A DNA stretch of 64,000 nucleotides, from contig CM038710.1 in the NCBI GenBank assembly GCA_021613375.1, positions 24,381,667-24,445,666 of the forward strand. Direction: 5' to 3'. This document shows, one piece after another, positions 47,490-60,702 of this stretch (positions are counted from its first letter, which is position 1; every line of letters starts with the position of its first letter). Below the pieces are notes generated by a model that worked only from the letters and a program-made list of their open reading frames with translations, had not been told where the DNA came from and did no database searches. The stretch is from Megaleporinus macrocephalus. Lineage: Eukaryota > Chordata > Actinopteri > Characiformes > Anostomidae. The position numbers and the translations under genes are program-made.

Positions 47490-50200
47490 ATTACTGATAA
47501 ATAGACCATCAAATCGGCTTGATTTGGTCGCTCCTTCTAGCCTGATGCTGCTTTTCAACTACAAGTGTCCTGACAATGTTCATCGAGACCTTTTCATCAA
47601 GCCAATGGAGAGACAAAGGGTGTCGTGTTGACAGCCTCTGTACAAATTCCCATAATATCCCCAGTGTTCACTTGACATATAATGGGGAAAGTTGTAATTG
47701 AAAGTGGAAATGTTGATTCCATCACTTTTGGAAAGCAGCTTTGGAGGGATTGAACAGTGATTTATCCCCGCAGCATCGTGAACCCAGTCCGTGCTGAGCC
47801 CCAGTGGTCGCAAGGCCTGCCTAATTAAAAGGGCATGTGTGCGGTGAGGAGTGATGCTGTTTTGGGGACATTTGCACTTTGATGTCGGCTTTTATGAGCG
47901 GCTGCCGATTGAGTCACGGTCACCCAGAGGCGCTGTGCCCGCGGCTTAATGGGATCCAAGCCTGACCGCGGATCGTAATTCTCCAGACAGCCTACGGATA
48001 TGCTCTTTGTGCGCGTCTCTGCCCCAACCTTCGGCTTACTTCAATGCATCGATTCAGAAGAACCACTTTGGAACTTCAGTGTCATTTATGAGTTTCTGAT
48101 GAACAAGCCGTGACATCATGCTCCGGGAATAGCCGAACAGTTCTCGAGTTTGTTTGTGGGCTTTAAGATTCCGAGTACCTAACTCTCGAATGTACTTCTG
48201 TAGCACTTACACTGTAGCACGATTGGTTGCTCGGAAAGACAGAACCAGACAGTTACTGTCGTCTACATTAAGGGCTGATTAGCAAAATAAACAGAAAAAG
48301 TAAGGAAGAAAGTTTAGCGAGGTCTTTTTTTTTTCTTCATCTCCGCTGTCTTTGCAACAGACGGCACATGGTACCTCTTGTGTAATGCACCTTGAACATT
48401 TATAGGTCTGCATTTTAAACCGGAGTCTGTTGTGGTCTGCACCTCGCTGGTAAACACTTCTGGCTAACATAATGGTACTTGAGCGTTGTTGCCATGGCAT
48501 TAGCTCTGGGACGCGGCAGTGTTAGGGGGCCTGGAGTCTTTTGATCGTGCTTGAAGACAGACAAGGTCCAGAGCCCATAGCGAGGGAAAAGGAGGGAAAG
48601 TAATGATGATAAATACCCTTGTTTTGAAAGCCAGTGAAGAAGGAACAGCAGGTAGCATATCTCCGGCATCATCAGCACACCTCCCCTGCTTCTGCTCAAG
48701 CTGATCCACACAGATGTATCAAGCGATATGATGGTTGCCTCTTTTTTGTCTCCTAATCTCGATTCAGATGACTCAGAAATCTTTCTGAAGTTACTGTTTT
48801 GTGAAGTCTTGAATATGCTGCTTTCTTCCCCACAGTGCTCCTTTTCCTCAGCTTTGTATCTCTGATGTATCTCCTCCAATTTCACTTAAACCATGTTTTG
48901 TCTAGTCATGGGGGCCACAAGTGATGGTTTCATAACAACATTGTCTGGAGCGAACTGTAAGAAATCTAGAGGCTAAATGTGGGTGATAATGAGACTAATT
49001 ATTGACAAACCAATCCAGTATCTCCTGAAGGTGAAGCTTAATGTAGAGGAGACAGCAAGTCTGCTGTTAGCACATGGATGTAATGTTAGATAGAATGGAT
49101 AAAACTCTCAAAAATCTCCAAATAAGTGTAGATGTGTGTCGAGAACATTTAGCAAAAAAATAGTTCTGTTTGCTTACACTAGCATTTTGCTAGCTAGCTT
49201 GTGCTGCATTCTCTGTTATACTACAACAGTACGTCCAGTATTTAATTTCAAAGATTTTAGAGGCTAATTTTGGGGGATATATATCCTTGTTTGCGGCTGA
49301 TTTTGCTGCAGTCAAGCACCGGCAGTTACCAAGTTTTCTCCAGCTTGATATCACACCTGGAACCGGGAAATACGTTTTGACAGAAGATATTGTGCCCTCT
49401 GTCTAAATCCAGTGTATTGTCATTAAAACATGGTTTATTAGTGAAAGTAGTGGATACTGTCCTTGGATGTTGAATGTACAGTGCAGTGAGTGAGTACAGT
49501 AAGTGGGCTCAGTGTCCTAGAACAACCTATTCCTAGATATTAAATCAGTGAAGGTCCCGTTTTATGAACATGTAGTATGTTAATGTTCTGAAAGTTTTCA
49601 AAACTTTTCTCCCTACAGTCCATATCCCCCATATTTGGAAACTAATCTACAGCCAATTTTAAATGTATTGTTTTTGTAGCAAAAAGCAACACATTAACTC
49701 CTTCTCATCTTACGGCGCACAGAAGTTATAAGGAGTCTTTTAATATGAACTGCTTTTTAAATGAGGGTCAATACAGAGAACAAAGTGAGAGCCATTTTAA
49801 TCTTAGTCATTTAGTTACTTAGTCTTTAAGGTGCATTAACAAAAAACATGCCTGTTTAATCCTAACAGATAAAGAGGTTGGAAAGTGGAAAATGATTCGA
49901 CTGATTGCAGGACAAATGTAACCCATGGTCTCTTAATTCTCAGCCTGTCTGCACTTTCCCATAACATGGGTTTCATGTCCGGATCGTATCTGGATAAACT
50001 TCCGGATTTCATTTGCACTTCTTTAGTAAAAAGCATATTTAGTGTGAAAGTATGAGATGTGTTCCTGTATAAGAAGTATTTCAGTACACATGTTGTTTGC
50101 TTCACGATTTGAATGGACAAGTTTGGCTTGGACACTTTTATCGACCAGAAATTTAACCTCAGCGCAAACTTCACCTGCTAGTCAGCGATCAGCAGACGCA
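47490..50200. other. Gene-free intron
   Basis: This is unique sequence. The 156-codon minus-strand frame at 48415-48885 has no recognisable domain and no splice context, so it is not called. Confidence 0.5.
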
Positions 50201-50334
50201 CATCCACTCACGTAATTGCACATGGATAACGAAAACACATTCCATTTATTCTTCTGTTGAATGCGGTCAAGATCAAGTCCCTGACCACCTCTGAATGTGG
50301 TTTGCTCGTAATCCACTCACAATGCATCCTAGGT

Positions 50335-50430
50335 ATGTTTACACCTGGCTTTTCATGCGTTGAAGTGTAATCCAAACGTGTATCGATCACCAAAAAGGCT
50401 TGTTAATGCAAGGTGTAAACAGGCTTTCAG
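50335..50430. repeat. Short element with inverted gtttacacctgg / aaggtgtaaac ends
   Basis: gtttacacctgg at about 50338 and its near-complement aaggtgtaaacagg at about 50410 enclose some 70 bases. Sequence on both sides (gaatgtggtttgctcgtaat; cagatcggatcaggatg) resembles a common fish MITE-like repeat, so the element may be larger. Confidence 0.4.
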
Positions 50431-50722
50431 ATCGGATCAGGATGCCCACATGGTGGTATTGATTGCATTATCAGGTGTATATCTGCAGTGGGTGCAGGTA
50501 AAATTCTAAAGTATGGTGCCACAACGACCTCGCTCGGATAGGCTCCGGAAACCACCTCATTATAGACAGACAGGCAGAAGCGTGCCCATACACTCCCTGT
50601 GGCAGTTGACTCTCGCCAGAAGGTGCTTTGCCATGTTGGTGAGGGTTATTAATTCGAGTGCCACATCACTTCAAGGGGGAAGCAGGTGACAGCAGCCCCA
50701 CTCGCATCACCTCATCATCCCA

Positions 50723-50723
<1 letters not shown>

Positions 50724-50761
<38 letters not shown>
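50724..50761. repeat. (TC)n microsatellite
   Basis: About nineteen TC dinucleotides, followed by a second, degenerate TC run to 50797. Confidence 0.96.
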
Positions 50762-50765
<4 letters not shown>

Positions 50766-51447
50766 TTGGCTCTGTATCTCTCTTTCTCTCTCTCTCACCA
50801 TCCCTCCTCATATCTTATCATTTAAGCTTGAAAAGTAGGTGCTCATTATGTACAGTCATGCAGGGTGGCCGTCTGTGTTGCTGTCATATCAAAACGTCAT
50901 AACTCCTGCTACAGTTTGTTTACACTAGTTGAAAATGTCAGCTGTGCTTTACATTATGTGGGCATTTCATGATGAATGGATGAATAAGAATGGTTCAAGA
51001 TTGCTTAAATAACATACATTAAAGTTAACAATAGCTAATCCCTCTCCCATGCAGTAACCATTTCACACATATGAGTTTCTCTTAAAGCAGTGTGTATGCC
51101 AGCAAAGCCTGTCCAAGTGTGGTGCACTTCTCTTCATATATAAAGTACAGTTGTTACCACACATAGTGACATATAAAGCAGTAAATATACACACATTCTG
51201 TTATGTACGTCTATTTATGTATTCAGATATAGCTGTTAGTTAATGTCAATAGTCATACTGAAGGGTCTATGTCACATGAACCCAACTGCGCCTTGTATTT
51301 TTTGTAAATACTAGTTTGGTGTAGAATGTTTTGTTGCATTTTCAAAACAGAACATTCACTCTGCACTTCACCATGCGGTCCATAGTAGCATTTAATCGTG
51401 GACTGCTTTTTAAATAGGAGAGCCAATCAGAATAGATAACATGCACT

Positions 51448-51640
51448 TCATGGCCAAAAGTATAAATTCAGGTGTTTGTCACATCCAATCAGATCCCATA
51501 GACAAACATAGTAGAATGGGTTTACGTGTCTTTAAAGGTAAAATCCCTGCCCTGCTAGATCTGCTCCAGTCAACTGTAAGTGTTATTGTTGGGAAACGAA
51601 GGTGTCTAGAAGTAACAACTACTGAACCCTGAAGCTAAGG
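51448..51640 (+). pseudogene. Tc1/mariner-like 5' end remnant
   Basis: atggccaaaagtataaattc resembles the Tc1-family terminus, followed by ccatagacaaacatagtaga and an ATG. The frame then reads FKGKIPALLDLLQSTVSVIV, matching the helix-turn-helix part of the transposase (family form ISALLDLPRSTVSAI). After this the similarity continues GKRRCLEVTTTEP to a stop. Part of the N-terminus is deleted and nothing of the catalytic core remains. Confidence 0.8.
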
Positions 51641-54215
51641 GGTAATGGAACTAAAAATGTGTTCATAATACATACATATTTACACATTTCTGGGTACATA
51701 AACCCAACACTTTGTTATTAGTGGACTTCAGAATAAAATGGGCAAGAAAAAGCATGATGGGAGTACTGTGTAGTAGAATGCTCACAGCACACACTAAGGG
51801 GTTAGTGGGATTTGTTGGCTGGAATTTGCAGAGTGCAACCTTATCCTATGATCAATTAACAGCTGATATTGTGCAGCCCTACTTTCTAGCAATGCATAGC
51901 TGTGCTTCGAAAAACATACACAACAGATTTCTTTAGTTTAGCTGACCCTTGTACTTTGGCATTCTTACACAGTCGTTTCACTACTGCTCCGATGATGGAG
52001 AGCATCAGACAGGACAGCAAACATGCATCCGGCCAACCGTTTGTTGACCACCAAGCCGAAATACCTGCTTAGCATAAACCTTTTTAATTAGCTGTTTATT
52101 TTCCCCTCGCTGCCCACGTTGGTAACACGGCCAGGTTTTGCACGGGCGCACTCTGGTCGTCAGACCCGCATGTATTATTTATTGTTTTGCCGGTGTCGTT
52201 TTTTAATTGGAGCGTTTCTCATAATTTTGGATGCAGGGTTAAACGCTGGATCTTTTTGATTGTCACCTTGCGCAGAAAGTTTTTCTCTCCTTTCACCCGA
52301 TATCAGGAGGGACTCTTCAATTATCCCACTCTAAGCTTTAATGAACCGGCGCTGTCGTGGCTTTTTGAGATGTAAATGCCATTCGGCTACACGACTAAAT
52401 GGGAGCCGAGCGTGTGTCAGGTGGTGCGGTGCTATTTCAAATCTGCTGAAACACTTGTGACATGAAAATCTAACCTTTGTTTGATGAAGAAAGGCGGCCT
52501 AATTGTTCTCTTTCTGCGCCCCGCCCTCCGTTCCCCTTTAGGCATAGCACTTTCCCTCCAGCTATTGAGCCTCTTCTCTCAGTCAACGCCTTCAAGGCTA
52601 CACCTCTCATGTTGCCTCATGCATGCATGTACACTCACAAAGGTTATTTTTCTTTACTTTTTTATACTTCTTCATTTTTAATGCTGTTTTTGCAAGATTA
52701 TGACAAGAAGTGTTTCTGCTGCGTTTGAATAGGACTGATGAACCGTCCTCCTCGAAACAGCTCTGCACAGGTGCTACCATTGTTGGAAGTCTGGAGGCAA
52801 GGTCATGGGTGCAGCAGTCTTGACTGCTTCTGGGCTTCTTGTGTACCGTAATTGTCTGTAAATGTTCTCTGCTTTTTCATACAGCATACAGTACTCTGTT
52901 ACACTCAGAGAGCACGCTACTGGTATTTAATTTCCTGTGAAAGTTATTCACTTTTTAGCATCAGGAACATACCAAAACATTTCTCTGATTCAAAAATAAA
53001 ATAATAATATGAACACTGGTGCCTGATATATGATGTTCTTCTTGGAGCACATTTTTTGTCCACTAACTCGCTCTATAGATTTCAGTAAAATTGTTACAAC
53101 TTTTGGGGTAAAATTATGATTTTTTTTTCATACAAGAACGATGGCGGGCAAAAGTGCACACTCATCTGCTGTATCTTGGTTTCACATATGTCTTAGGGTA
53201 TCATAAGGGGGGAACCAAGCACAAATTCAATGTTGTTCTGACTGAGACACTCCTCTGTGTCTCATTTTTTCATCACTCATTCCTCCTGTTCATTTCTGTC
53301 TCCACCCAAACCCTATTCTTTTCTTTACCAAGCAGCCGTCAAACTGCTTCTACTTACTCGGAGCAGGTCCCCAAACTCTAATCCACAGCCACACTGACCT
53401 GCACTCCTCTTTGTGTAGTTTTTTTCCTTCTTAATTCCTCTCGTAGACCGCTAAGCAGCCTGTAACAACCATTCAGTAAACCATTTTGTAAGCACCTTAC
53501 TGCCAACCCTGCCATAGCAACTACCTAGCAACAAGCTTAAGCTGCACAATCACTCTTGGGGAAATGAGCTTTTCTAGTTATAGCTGTAAGATTTTCTGTT
53601 TCTCTCAATCAAAATTATCCCATACAGGTTGAGGTCTGAAGGGCCGGTCAGTCCATTGTTCCAGGGTTAGGGTTAGCAACCTTCTTTCAGACCCATAGTG
53701 ATGAAGTAGCGGTGAAAGGATGAACAGAAACACATTTAGATCTGGAGTTAGTGTGGAGCTTCATTTCCTCCTATTTTTCAGATGAAAGTGTCTCTGGTTT
53801 TATGGAGTCCACTTTTCTCTAATAAGTAGTAGTTAATACTAACTCCTGTTATTCATATTCCTTTGATTTTCCCCTCTGTTTGCAAGTGAGTTGTGCACTT
53901 AAGAAAGGAAACCAGCCTCCTCAGAAATATCATCTGAAGAACCACTCTGAATAGAAATAAATGAAAGGTCTCTGACTCGTGGATAGTTTTATAGCTATTT
54001 TTGTTTGTATGTGTGTGTTTAAAATAGTCTTGGCATGGGCTCGCTCTGCCGGTATCATGTATGTAGGAGAGTAATAAATGATCATGCGTTCTTATACTCT
54101 TGGGCAGCGTTTTTGATTATCAGTCTAACAATCAGAAATGGCAAACCTCTTGGGCACTTAGGTTCCCTATGAATATTTATATCTCATTATTGTTATCGTA
54201 GCTCATAGCTAATCA
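51641..54215. other. Gene-free intron
   Basis: It holds a short fragment at 51716-51775 related to the repeat at 23.2-23.6 kb. The rest is unique; 52080-52400 is a candidate conserved element described in the findings. Confidence 0.5.
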
Positions 54216-54219
54216 AAAT

Positions 54220-54477
<258 letters not shown>

Positions 54478-54479
54478 TG

Positions 54480-56280
54480 GCCACTGCCCGCTGCCGGGGC
54501 TGTTTGTCCTGGATCCCTCGATGTAATCAACGTCAGGTAAAGTACAGTGCTTTTAAAAATATTGACTTCAATAACATCAGTTTCATTCCTTGGGGATCTG
54601 TACCATTTATGTTATAATAACTTACTGACATTCTTGTGTTTCAATACTGAAGTAGAGTTTGTTTTATTGCTCTATAACGGAACCACGTGTAGAAGACTAT
54701 GTGTAGGCAGAAATCAAAGAGCGAAATCAGAAATACTTGGTCTGTCTTGGTGTAAAGCATCTTGCTATGAACTGTCGAGAAACAGTCGCTATATTACGCC
54801 ACAGAACTCTTAGATGATCTCATAACGCCAACCCACGGAGCATCAGAAGTGTTTAGTCTCGCTCTTGATGGGAAAATATTCATGGAATTCTCCTTTTGAG
54901 GGGTTCTGACAGAAGGCTCATCCTCTCTCAGAGTTATTGATTGTGTTATTGCGCCCGAGTCGAAATGCTCGCCCCATCAGATTGTCCTTGTAATGATCCC
55001 CACGGATGCTCCTCAAAAAAAAAAAAAAACAACTTGTCCGGAGCCATCAGCATGCGGCGCGCAAATGATTTACCAGGCTGAGCTGAAGTGGGGCTATCAC
55101 GGAGCATCGGATGGAAGGAGGTGAGAGAAAGAGGGATCTTACATATTGATTATCGTTCCCGCACAGATTGTGAAAGAGTCGAAAGGGGGAGTTAATGGGA
55201 GTGCAGGAAGACGAATACATGCCGAATTGTATTAGGACGCCTGAGCCGCCAGAACCCCCTTTAAAATCCTACATTTGTACCACAATGTAGAGTGTTGCCT
55301 TGGGGCCTTGGATTAAGGAAATGGTGTTTAGAGTCTGTAATTTTCATGAAGTGCCAGGGTTCAGGGCGAGGACTTTGTTGCCCCCCGTTAGTTCCTCAGA
55401 ATGTGATAGGCAGCATAATTCCCCCAGACTGTGATATATGAAGTGTTCTTGGCAATCATTCAGAAATAGAACTTTGAAGTGCTTCACTTCCTTCACAATT
55501 GCCGCGAAAAATGTTCGTGTAGGCCTTTTGAAACTCTGCTGAAGTAGGTGATCCTCCCTCATCCATTTTGCTCAGAGTTATTACGCTCCCAGATGCATTC
55601 ACATGGAGCGTTTCAATAGACCTCCGTCTTCAGAGCGCATTCAGCGCTGTAAGGCACACACCTGTTCCTCCGCATCCTTATAATCTTCACCAATCCTCTG
55701 CTGGTTTTTGGAGTGCTCGCAGCAATGTGACCTCGAAAGAAAAGCCTACTACCTCAGCATCTGGATCACTTCCTGTGTGTTTGTGGAAGTCTCTGAAGCT
55801 TGCATCCCGGCAGCACGTCCGCCTGTGTTGGGATTACATCTGCAATTCGCCCTTCATGTGTGGCAGTCGGAGTATTCTCGCAGGGTTCATGCAGTTTAAA
55901 AATCTGCACCACTCGCGTGCCACAAGGTGAAGATCCTCTGCAGAAAGAGAGCTTCCAGTGCTGATAATATTAGTAATCAGTAATATTAGTAATGGAATCC
56001 ACACAATCAGTAGAGTAATGAAATCTTTCACAAGCAAAAGGAATCAAAAAAGATCCTGGAATTTTTGGGGAAAAATAGAATGACAGAATAAAGGGACATA
56101 AAATGTCTTAGAAGGGCATTCCCTGAGGATGAGGACTTCCAGGATTGCTCCGCTGAGGATAGAAAAGAAAAACTGGTGGTCAGTCAAAATGACATATTTA
56201 TCATTTTTGCCTGCACAACACAAACGGCTTTTCAGCGGTTCGACCATGACCAACGCGAAGTGAGCAAATTCAGGATGAGT
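54480..56280. other. Gene-free intron
   Basis: This is unique sequence with an A-run at 55015-55029. No gene or RNA was recognised. Confidence 0.5.
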
Positions 56281-56285
56281 GACGT

Positions 56286-56835
56286 AGGGTTGTGCGATAT
56301 TGATAAACAATGACATCCAGATATTTTCTGTAATTTTGGTTTATAACGATAATAAACAATATTTGGCATTATTTAATTATTAATCATTAATTATTTAATG
56401 TGTTTGTGGAGGTCTTATATTTTATTAGCTTGCATTTCTTAAAGGATATTAATATCCATCTATCTATTATCTTACGCTTTATCCTGCTAGTCGGGGTCAC
56501 TGAGGGGCTGGAGCCAATCCCAGCGTCAACGGGCGAAGGCACTTTTTTAGCAAATGATTCTGCTGAAGTTTGCTGAGTGTGTGTTTTGCCAGACCCCTTA
56601 GCTGATTTAGTTTCTTCTCCTGGTGGAGTGTGTTAACTCATTTTCAGCTTTAGGTGTGTTGTTTAGACAGTATGGCCACTAAGTGCGCATTCACAGCAGC
56701 CTATACTAAAGCATGTGGAGTTGAGTCGTTTTGATTGTTGTTTTTTCCCCAGTCAGCATACTCAATAACGTCAGCTCGCACATCGTTAACACGCCAATCC
56801 AGATATTATCGTAGACGATATATATTGCGCTCCCC
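56286..56835. repeat. hAT-like element remnant with an inserted short repeat
   Basis: tagggttgtgcgatattgat at 56286 and gatattatcgtagacgatat near 56810 are the opposite ends typical of ATATCG-type hAT-like short elements in fish. Between them, 56455-56545 carries catctatctattatctta then ggggctggagccaatcccag, a repeat phrase very common in fish genomes. The element is too diverged to place its ends exactly. Confidence 0.5.
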
Positions 56836-56989
56836 AAGTGTGACAGCGACCGTCAGTCACACAACAGGTACTTGGGTTTCTACTGAAGATTTGTTCCTTG
56901 TGCACAATGTAGAGACTTGTCATCGCTATGTGTGGCTTTCCTGCTCTTTATAATGTGTTCTTATTTGTATGCAGGGATCTGATTAAAAA

Positions 56990-57340
56990 AAAAACAAGCT
57001 TGGAATAAAGTTTCAGGAATTGTTGGAGTACCAGGTGAGATGAAGTAGCTTTGTACATGATTTTAAGTGACAGGTGAAACTGGAAAATATAGCGTGGTTA
57101 GCCAGGGTCAGCTAACATATGTATCAGTACTTACGGTATTTAGGAAAGAGGTTATGTCTTTCAGGTGTACTTAAACGTTTAGTCAGTAGATAAGGGCTGC
57201 AACTGCTGTTTGGTTATACTGGTTGTTGTTTCTTTGGAAATATGTGGTTTTCTTGCTTGTGGTGTGCATGCCGGGTAAGGCCTTCACTCCTCTTGGAGAT
57301 CTGTTTTCTTGCTAAGTTTAGCTTCAACCTGCATCCAACA
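56990..57340. other. Gene-free intron
   Basis: Nothing recognised. Confidence 0.5.
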
Positions 57341-57344
57341 TGCT

Positions 57345-57485
57345 CCTCTCCTCTTTCATAACATTGATGCGTTTTGAACCAGTCAAGGACTGAAGTTAAT
57401 CAGTGGAGCTCTTAAGCAGATAGTGGCTGGAACAAGCCTCTGCAGGAAGGTAATTCTCCAAGATCAGGGTTGGTGACCCCTCGTC
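57345..57485 (-). repeat. Interspersed repeat ('ggtcaccagccct' family), copy 2
   Basis: Read on the minus strand it gives ggggtcaccaaccctgatct, then tggagaattacc, parallel to 26468-26520 on the + strand. The rest is weakly conserved. Confidence 0.45.
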
Positions 57486-58625
57486 TAAGGAGGCAAGTAG
57501 ACACCAAAGTATGCCATCAAAATGCAGACCCCAGCACCACGAGTTACCTTGCGGATTGAAACACTAGCCAGTTGCGTATTCTTGTTACTGAGCTACTGGC
57601 ATCTCTGTCTTTGCCATCCTTTAAAATCAAGGTCAGCTGGATCTGCTCAGCATTGCATTCCACACAAAATGGTAGGATGTTAATTGCTTGATTGTATCAT
57701 GAAGTATGCGTATCTAGTTTGAAATATGCAGTATCATTATGCAGTAATGAATGCCTTTTGAATGAGGCATAATACAAGACAACCAATCAAATTAGATTTA
57801 ACGTAGCTTGTGTCACTCTTGAAGGCACAGTAGAAAAAATTACCTGTTTAATTCTGAAGAAATAGGTGAAGTAAAAATGAATTATGACCGTTTTATGACC
57901 GAATGGACCTTAGGAGAGAAAAAAAGGAACCTTAATGTGACTTCCAGACAGTTGACTTTATATATTTATTTATTGATTAAAAGGTTAATGTTCTAATTAG
58001 CTAATCTTTTTTCCCAGATTCTTTGAGTTGAGTATTTTTGAGTTGCTTGTCTTCCGTACTAACATATGCCAACATTCTTTCCTACACCCTATTATCATCA
58101 TTTCTTAATCAACCAATCACAACTGCAACCTGTCCAGCATGCCAGAATCAATGCTAATGAGCACCAAAGCTATCGGTCCAAAGCCAATGTCATTTAGGAT
58201 CTCAGTCTGCTGAACGAGATTAGAAGGCCGCTGTACTATAAAGGAATGAAGCAACAAGTGTAATTGCAGTTGTGTGACTCCATTATCACATTAGCTGACG
58301 CTATCTGATGTATGTGCAGCATTTACGTGTCATCGCCGCCTTTCAGCTTATGAGAAATGAGAAAGGGAAGAAATCTTTGGCACTTGGTGTCGGCCTACTA
58401 GCAGAGTATGTAATTCGCTCAGGATTTTTTGCCCTTGCAAATAATTAGCTCAATAATCAGGCAGTTGATTAGCATATCTGCATTTCTGCTCATGGTTCTC
58501 AGTCTGAGCTCATAGCTTCCATGCCAGGCTTCTTACCTGCTTTATTTTTAGCATCAGCTTTAGCCCTGGAAAACTTCCCAAACGTATCCCAGCCAATGTG
58601 CAACACAGAGACAAATCTGGAATCA

Positions 58626-59280
58626 TTGAGGTTTGTTCTCATTATAAACAATGACTTCAAGATTCCATAACTCTGTCTATCATCACATATCTTTGTGCTG
58701 CAAGTGCTGCAACACATTTGTTGATGCGCATTCACCTACATCCATATTAGGGGTGTAAAAAAAAATGTAAATATCGAATATCGGGATATTATGTTTTGTG
58801 ATACTTTATCAATTCTCAAAAACACAGTATTTATACACAGATTCCTGGTGGACAGTGAATCATGGTGTTTAAACCTCTGACCACTTGTTTCTATTTTTAA
58901 ATTGTAATCTATTTTTAGCTCCACTCCAGCATTAACAAGCAGCACAAGGGGGCAATGCTATTGTAAACATTGGTAAACCTGTTCATAGTGTTGTGTTTTA
59001 ATAGTAGGATTTGAAAAATCAGTATCGCAGTATATCGCGATATATTAAATCGTGACCGCTGTATCACTGTATTGCCAGGTTCTTGCCAATACGCAGTAAT
59101 GATCATACATAAATATAATACAGAGATACCTTCATATGTACTTAAATAACAACATCACATTAAAATATAAATATGATACAAACTCAGTTCCCAAAACTGT
59201 AGACTGTAGATAAAATGTGATTAAAAACTGAAAGTTTCTATAAAAGTAGTATGAGGACAAGATATTTAATGTTTTATTTG
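58626..59280. repeat. Direct duplication, copy 1, containing an hAT-like short element
   Basis: 58626-58689 is identical over 64 bases to 60225-60288. Further on, caaaactgtagactgtagat (59192) and the following 45 bases match 60597 onward almost perfectly. Inside, 58748-59096 begins TAGGGGTGTaaaaa, has gaatatcgggatatt, cctctgaccacttg, gtatatcgcgatatat and ccaggttcttgccaatacg, a familiar fish hAT-like MITE layout. Its final CCCTA is missing. Confidence 0.75.
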
Positions 59281-59740
59281 ATAATTTTTTTAAGCTCATT
59301 CTGCAACTCATGCAACACTCATGCAACTTTTTCCATAAAGGTTGGAACAAGACTAGAAACAAGGTTAATGATTAACAAGCATGTAATGTATGGGTGCATA
59401 TGTTTAAAGCCAAAATGGGGTAAAACGCACCATTAATGCTAAACAAATGTAGAGCTACATATGCTGATTCTAGACAAAGTATTTTTCCAAGGACGTCTAC
59501 GCTTGTTTAAGAACGACATCAAACTGCATATGGCTTGTGTTAAAACAGTATGGCTGCAGAATCAGAGAGGGCTGGTACTAGACTGGCCTGCCTGCTGTCC
59601 AGACCTGTCTGCCATTGAAAACATGCATTATTAAGCTCAGAATATGACAACAAAGTCCCTGTACAGTTGTGCAGCTGAAGTCTTGTGTAACTGATCAAAA
59701 AATCTCCTTTTGAAACCAGACAAATCCATGTCTCCATGTG
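59245..59740 (+). pseudogene. Tc1/mariner-like transposase remnant (internally deleted)
   Basis: Near 59255 acaagatatttaatgtttta resembles the 5' part of a known fish Tc1-like element. From about 59494 the + strand gives FKNDIKLHMACVKTVWLQ, where ND stands at the second catalytic Asp. At 59581-59625 it gives DWPACCPDLSAIEN, the third catalytic region (family form NWPACSPDLSPIEN). Downstream, gacaacaaagtccctgtaca and cagctgaagtcttgtgtaac still match the family. Most of the N-terminal and central coding region is deleted. The lineage differs from the other Tc1 remnants here. Confidence 0.78.
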
Positions 59741-60224
59741 ATCCTTAAGAAAAAATGATGTAACACAGGTTTGTAGAACAAGCCAATAATATACTTACGA
59801 GAGCCAGAAATCCTGAAAGCTGCCATCTTGAATGCATTATTAAATATCTTAAAGATATTTCCAGACTTCTAACCATATAAAACTTCTTGTTTACATAATG
59901 CAAAACATAACAGCCTACCAGGGCTGCTGCACTGCACTGGAAAAGAGTTGACACAACATTTGATGTAAAAATTGGTATTGATGTGGATGATAATACGCTG
60001 GCAAGCAAAACATAGATGTGAATGATGTAGACGGCAAGCTAAATAATTATTTGTTTAGGATTTAATGTTGTCCTGCTAGCTAAAAACTGCAGTCACTGCT
60101 GATGCATTAGATTTGCAGCCCCTTAAACAAGTACATCACTAAAGAAATCACACACTGTACGTATTAATCTGCATTCATTGTGTTTTGTCTGTCAGTGATA
60201 TTTGAGTAAGTATATTGATATACC

Positions 60225-60690
60225 TTGAGGTTTGTTCTCATTATAAACAATGACTTCAAGATTCCATAACTCTGTCTATCATCACATAACGGAATATCGA
60301 ATATCAGGATATGTTTTGTGATACTGTATCAATTCTTAGACAGTGAATCATGGTGTGTTGTGTTTAAAACCTCTGACCACTAGATGGCTAAATTGTAGTC
60401 CATTTTCAGCTCCATTTTTAAATATATCGCAATATATTCAATCATGACCACTTTATCTCAATATGTATTGTATCACCAGGCTCTGGCCAATACACAGCCT
60501 TAATCCATATACAGTAATGATCATACATAAATATAATGATAAAGAAGTGCTGCTAAATATTTCTAAATGAAAAATGACCAGAGAAACCAGAGTTTCCAAA
60601 ACTGTAGACTGTAGATAAAATGTGATTAAAAACTGAAAGTTTCTATAAAAATAGTATGAGAACAAGAAATGTAATTTTTTATTTGATATA
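60225..60690. repeat. Direct duplication, copy 2
   Basis: It matches 58626-59280 at both ends and in the middle (cggaatatcgaatatcagga, gtgaatcatggtgt, cctctgaccactagatgg, caatatattcaatcatgac, ccaggctctggccaatacac). It lacks the first 58 bases after the shared 64-base block and several smaller pieces. A (TA)n run ends it at 60686-60702. Confidence 0.75.
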
Positions 60691-60702
60691 TATATATATA
60701 AA

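Noticed and set aside
48415..48885. 156-codon minus-strand open frame
   Set aside because: The translation has no recognisable motif, composition shifts along its length and there is no exon context.
59745..60008. 87-codon minus-strand frame between the duplicated blocks
   Set aside because: No transposase or host-protein resemblance; lies in AT-rich sequence between repeat fragments.
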